Program-made: the position numbers and the translations under genes
Assembly: GCA_963702695.1 (NCBI GenBank)
Contig: CAVPDS010000017.1
Span: 1 to 64,000, forward strand
DNA length: 64,000 nt
Source: VAZQ01 sp963702695
Lineage (GTDB): Bacteria; Pseudomonadota; Alphaproteobacteria; Rhizobiales; Xanthobacteraceae
Direction: 5' to 3'
Shown here: one piece after another, positions 61,345 through 64,000 of the stretch
How the letters are laid out: each line of letters begins with the position of its first letter
How positions within the stretch are numbered: the first letter of the stretch is position 1
Notes under the pieces: generated by a model
What the model was told of the DNA's origin: nothing
Seen by the model: only the letters and a program-made list of their open reading frames with translations
The model's database searches: none

Positions 61345-63288
61345 ATGACCGAGCCTCTCGACTCCTCCTTGGACGAACGCATCGAGCGAGCGACCCGCGC
61401 GCTGCTCGATCACCAGCAGGCGGACGGCCATTGGGTGTTCGAACTCGAAGCCGACGCCACGATCCCGGCCGAATACGTGCTGCTGCGGCATTACCTGGCT
61501 GAGCCCGTCGCCGCCGAGCTCGAAGCCAAGATCGCAGTCTATTTGCGGCGCATCCAGGGCGCGCACGGTGGCTGGCCGCTGTTGAGGGACGGCGCCTTTG
61601 ACATGAGCGCAAGCGTGAAGGCCTATTTCGCGCTCAAGATGATCGGCGATTCGGTCGATGCGCCGCACATGTGCACGGCACGTGAAGCGATCCGCGCACG
61701 CGGCGGCGCCTCGCGCGCCAATGTGTTCACGCGCATCATGCTAGCGCTGTTCGGATTCGTCTCCTGGCGCGCGGTGCCGGTGATGCCGATCGAGATCATG
61801 CTGTTGCCGAGGTGGTTTCCATTCCACCTCGACAAGGTCTCGTATTGGAGCCGCACCGTCATCGTGCCGTTGCTGGTGCTGATGCTGAAGAAGCCGAAGG
61901 CGCGCAATCCGAAAGGCGTGCGGATCGACGAACTGTTTCTGGAGCCGCCCGACGCGATCCGGCTAGCGCCCAAGGCGCCGCAGCAGAAGCTGTCGTGGTT
62001 CCTGTTCTTTCGCACCGTCGACATAGTGCTGCGCGCTGCCGAACCGCTGTTTCCGAAGCGCTCGCGACAGCGCGCCGCCGAGCGCGCGCTGGCGTGGGTG
62101 GGCGAGCATCTCAACGGCGAGGACGGTCTCGGCGCGATCTTTCCGGCGATGGCGAACAGCGTGATGATGTTCGACGTGCTGGGCTATCCGGAAGATCATC
62201 CGCAGCGCGCAATCGCCCGCGAATCGATCGAAAAGCTGCTCGCGGTGCACGAGCACGAAGCCTATTGCCAGCCTTGCGTCTCGCCAGTGTGGGACACCAG
62301 CCTCACCTGTCATGCCTTGCTCGAAGCCGGCGGCGAACAAGTGACCGAGCAGGTAAGCAAGGGGCTCGATTGGCTGGTGCCAAAGCAAATCCTGGACGTG
62401 AAAGGCGACTGGGCCGCGGCGCGTCCCGATGTCCGCCCCGGCGGCTGGGCGTTCCAGTATGCCAACCCGCATTATCCCGACGTCGACGACACCGCGGTGG
62501 TCGCGATGGCGATGCACCGATTGCAGGGCCAAACCGGCGGTGCAGAATTCCGCGCGGCGATCGATCGCGCGCGCGAATGGATCGTGGGCCTGCAGAGCAA
62601 GAACGGCGCCTGGGGCGCGTTCGACGCCGACAACGAATACCATTACCTCAATCACATTCCATTCGCCGACCATGGCGCGCTGCTCGATCCGCCGACCGAG
62701 GACGTGACGGCGCGTTGCATCTCGATGCTGGCGCAGTTCGGCGAGACCGCCGACAAGAGCGAGGCGGTGGCGCGTGCGGTTGATTATCTCCGCAAGACGC
62801 AGCATCTCGAGGGAAGCTGGTTCGGCCGCTGGGGCATGAACTACATCTACGGGACCTGGTCCGTACTGTGCGCGCTAAACGCCGCGGGCGTGCCGCACGA
62901 TGCAGCGGAAATCCGCAAGGCTGTGGACTGGCTGGTGAAGATCCAGAACGCCGACGGCGGTTGGGGCGAGGACGCCACCAGCTATAAGCTCGACTATCGC
63001 GGCTATGAGATCGCCCCAAGCACCGGGTCGCAGACCGCCTGGGCGCTCCTTGGGCTGATGGCCGGTGGCGAGGTCGACCATCCCGCGGTCGTCCGCGGGA
63101 TTGATTACCTCTCACACCGGCAAGGCGCCGACGGTTTCTGGAACGAGCCGCGCTATACTGCGACCGGATTCCCGCGCGTGTTTTATCTGCGCTACCATGG
63201 CTATTCGAAATTCTTCCCGCTCTGGGCGATGGCACGCTACCGCAACCTCAAGCTGGGCAATGCGCGGCAGGTCTCGTACGGGATGTGA
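61345..63288 (+). CDS. shc: squalene-hopene cyclase
   Basis: Membrane-associated terpene cyclase of 647 aa, the usual length. The catalytic acid motif DVDD is at about residues 379-382 (within HYPDVDDTAVVAMAMHRL). QW-type repeats are visible, for example QQADGHWVFELE, GAHGGWPLLRDG, SKNGAWGAFD, LEGSWFGRWGMNYIYGTWSVL, NADGGWGEDATSY and GADGFWNEP. It cyclises squalene to hopene and diplopterol. ATG 61345 is 16 bases after the hpnE stop; an upstream in-frame extension lies inside hpnE. All recognised catalytic blocks are present. No hpnG or hpnH follows. Confidence 0.96.
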   Translation: MTEPLDSSLDERIERATRALLDHQQADGHWVFELEADATIPAEYVLLRHYLAEPVAAELEAKIAVYLRRIQGAHGGWPLLRDGAFDMSASVKAYFALKMIGDSVDAPHMCTAREAIRARGGASRANVFTRIMLALFGFVSWRAVPVMPIEIMLLPRWFPFHLDKVSYWSRTVIVPLLVLMLKKPKARNPKGVRIDELFLEPPDAIRLAPKAPQQKLSWFLFFRTVDIVLRAAEPLFPKRSRQRAAERALAWVGEHLNGEDGLGAIFPAMANSVMMFDVLGYPEDHPQRAIARESIEKLLAVHEHEAYCQPCVSPVWDTSLTCHALLEAGGEQVTEQVSKGLDWLVPKQILDVKGDWAAARPDVRPGGWAFQYANPHYPDVDDTAVVAMAMHRLQGQTGGAEFRAAIDRAREWIVGLQSKNGAWGAFDADNEYHYLNHIPFADHGALLDPPTEDVTARCISMLAQFGETADKSEAVARAVDYLRKTQHLEGSWFGRWGMNYIYGTWSVLCALNAAGVPHDAAEIRKAVDWLVKIQNADGGWGEDATSYKLDYRGYEIAPSTGSQTAWALLGLMAGGEVDHPAVVRGIDYLSHRQGADGFWNEPRYTATGFPRVFYLRYHGYSKFFPLWAMARYRNLKLGNARQVSYGM

Positions 63289-63344
63289 TGTCACCGGAGG
63301 GGTAATGTGCAGCGAGGCCCGCGCCAAAGCACGCATAACTACTC

Positions 63345-63373
63345 CTCCCGGCCAGGCGCGGCCTTGCCGGGAG
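63345..63373. terminator. weak hairpin after shc
   Basis: CTCCCGGC (63345-63352) and GCCGGGAG (63366-63373) pair perfectly across a 13-base loop between the convergent shc and CsbD-like genes. No T-run follows on either strand, so termination is uncertain. Confidence 0.35.
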
Positions 63374-63400
63374 CAGCAATCGGATAACACCGCCCTACTC

Positions 63401-63712
63401 TCAGTAGTAGTTGCCGCGGCCCGTTCGTCCTAGCAACCAGCCAACAGCCAGCGCCGCCAGGAGCGCCGTGTAGGGGCGCGTCTCAATTGTATTGCGAACG
63501 TAGTCCTCTGCGCTGGAAGCGCCCTTCCGTACGGCATCGGCCGCGTCTGCGGCCCCGTCCATCGCCTGGCCGTAAAGATCTTGCGCCGTCCCGGCCGCCT
63601 GCTTCAACTTGCCTTCGACTTGGCTTTTAACGTCGCCAGTCGCGCGGCCAAGGCCTTCTTCGACCTTTCCACCCACGTTCCTGACCGTCCCGCCGATACG
63701 ATTTTCGTCCAT
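63401..63712 (-). CDS. CsbD-like stress protein with C-terminal membrane segment
   Basis: Protein of 103 aa. The N-terminal half MDENRIGGTVRNVGGKVEEGLGRATGDVKSQVEGKLKQAAG is the CsbD repeat, a Gly/Lys-rich hydrophilic fold of general-stress proteins. The C-terminal part has an amphipathic helix and one membrane segment (YTALLAALAVGWLLGRTG), as in YqjD/ElaB-like proteins that tether to the inner membrane. Function is not known beyond stress association. It is convergent with shc. Confidence 0.85.
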   Translation of the reverse strand: MDENRIGGTVRNVGGKVEEGLGRATGDVKSQVEGKLKQAAGTAQDLYGQAMDGAADAADAVRKGASSAEDYVRNTIETRPYTALLAALAVGWLLGRTGRGNYY

Positions 63713-63923
63713 GTTGTGTCCTTTGCGTCAATGCATCCGCAACACAACGATCGACCAATCGATTTGTTCAGCAGGGTGGAACAAGTATTCGGACCGAAAC
63801 AGCCGGGTTGGCGCCGGCCGGTCAGCACTCACCCGTCGACGGATTTCGCGACGTACCTGCCCTCTGACGAGCAGGCGCCGGGATTCGCCATCGACCCGCC
63901 CGAGCTATGAAGCGACTGGCGGA
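63713..63923. other. intergenic region before the right-edge gene
   Basis: This 211-bp stretch lies between two minus-strand genes and should hold the promoter of the CsbD-like gene. A short plus-strand frame here has no ribosome site or recognisable motif. Nothing else is seen. Confidence 0.4.
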
Positions 63924-64000
63924 TCAGGCAGCGGTCGCCGCGTTCTTCCGCTTCTCCTGCGCCTCTTCGGTGTGCATTTCGGAGAGCTTCTTCTGCACCT
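63924..64000 (-). CDS. partial gene at the right edge, C-terminal end only
   Basis: Reading leftward from the edge, the frame gives VQKKLSEMHTEEAQEKRKNAATAA and stops at TGA (63926-63924). The charged helical tail is all that is visible. It is not enough to assign a family. Confidence 0.55.
   Translation of the reverse strand, partial: VQKKLSEMHTEEAQEKRKNAATAA

Noticed and set aside
63731..63910. Small plus-strand frame of 59 codons before the right edge
   Set aside because: It has no ribosome site and no recognisable motif, and lies where a promoter of the CsbD-like gene is expected.

Overview
The window is high-GC DNA from an alphaproteobacterium, most likely order Hyphomicrobiales and close to Bradyrhizobiaceae/Xanthobacteraceae. 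The evidence is a complete squalene-hopene (hpn) operon, intergenic repeats of the kind common in Bradyrhizobium relatives (GTAGCCCGGATG palindromes and a CCTTCGAGACG...CCTCA motif), and a large stock of solute-binding proteins and alpha/beta hydrolases. I see no tRNA, rRNA, CRISPR array, prophage or intact insertion sequence.

Layout. 1-8151 (minus strand): a peptide/opine-type ABC transporter operon (binding protein, two permeases, two ATPases) with two paralogous alpha/beta hydrolases placed between permease and ATPase genes, and an isochorismatase-like amidohydrolase upstream. 8305-11165 (minus): a nitrate/sulfonate/taurine-type ABC transporter whose permease gene is frameshifted. 11472-13964: a bicupin gene, a tandem duplication of its 3' end together with a REP palindrome, and a roughly 370-bp GC-rich stretch of strong hairpins that looks like a structured RNA. 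13965-17417: secreted NHL protein, LysR regulator and an orphan binding protein. 17880-20757: a membrane Cache-HAMP-PAS-GGDEF-EAL protein split by one extra base. 21196-26342: secreted protein of unknown family, cold-shock protein overlapping a cysteine-cluster protein, Bug receptor, NMT1-type binding protein, DUF4118 membrane protein. 26681-38886: cytochrome c divergent from a heme-motif/propeller protein, haloacetate-dehalogenase-like hydrolase, second copy of the unknown secreted family, Tat-exported amidohydrolase, RlmM-like methyltransferase, FAD monooxygenase, and two iron-type binding proteins flanking an aldo/keto reductase. 38995-39921: alpha/beta hydrolase. 39949-48949 (minus): nine consecutive genes (three NHL proteins, three Bug receptors, one NMT1 receptor, a small cupin and a VOC protein). 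49146-53859: two dihydrodipicolinate-synthase-like aldolases, an SDR and two more binding proteins. 53988-57090 (minus): hydrolase, quinone oxidoreductase and ispA. 57211-63288 (plus): hpnB-hpnC-hpnD-hpnE-shc. The end carries a CsbD-like protein and a partial gene.

How the genes fit together. IspA makes farnesyl diphosphate; HpnD, HpnC and HpnE convert it to squalene and Shc cyclises it to hopene, with HpnB a glycosyltransferase of the same locus; this is the best understood part. The rest reads as scavenging and catabolic capacity: 13 periplasmic binding proteins but membrane components for only two transporters, plus hydrolases, cupins, oxidoreductases and aldolases likely to act on imported small organic acids, amides or esters. 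The substrates cannot be read from the sequence.

Caution: six genes contain frame-disrupting indels of one or two bases within otherwise conserved protein sequence (about 50, 118, 9928, 19242, 29101, 48144, 48408 and 49805). Either the assembly has residual indel errors or the region is decaying; those gene models should be read as reconstructed.
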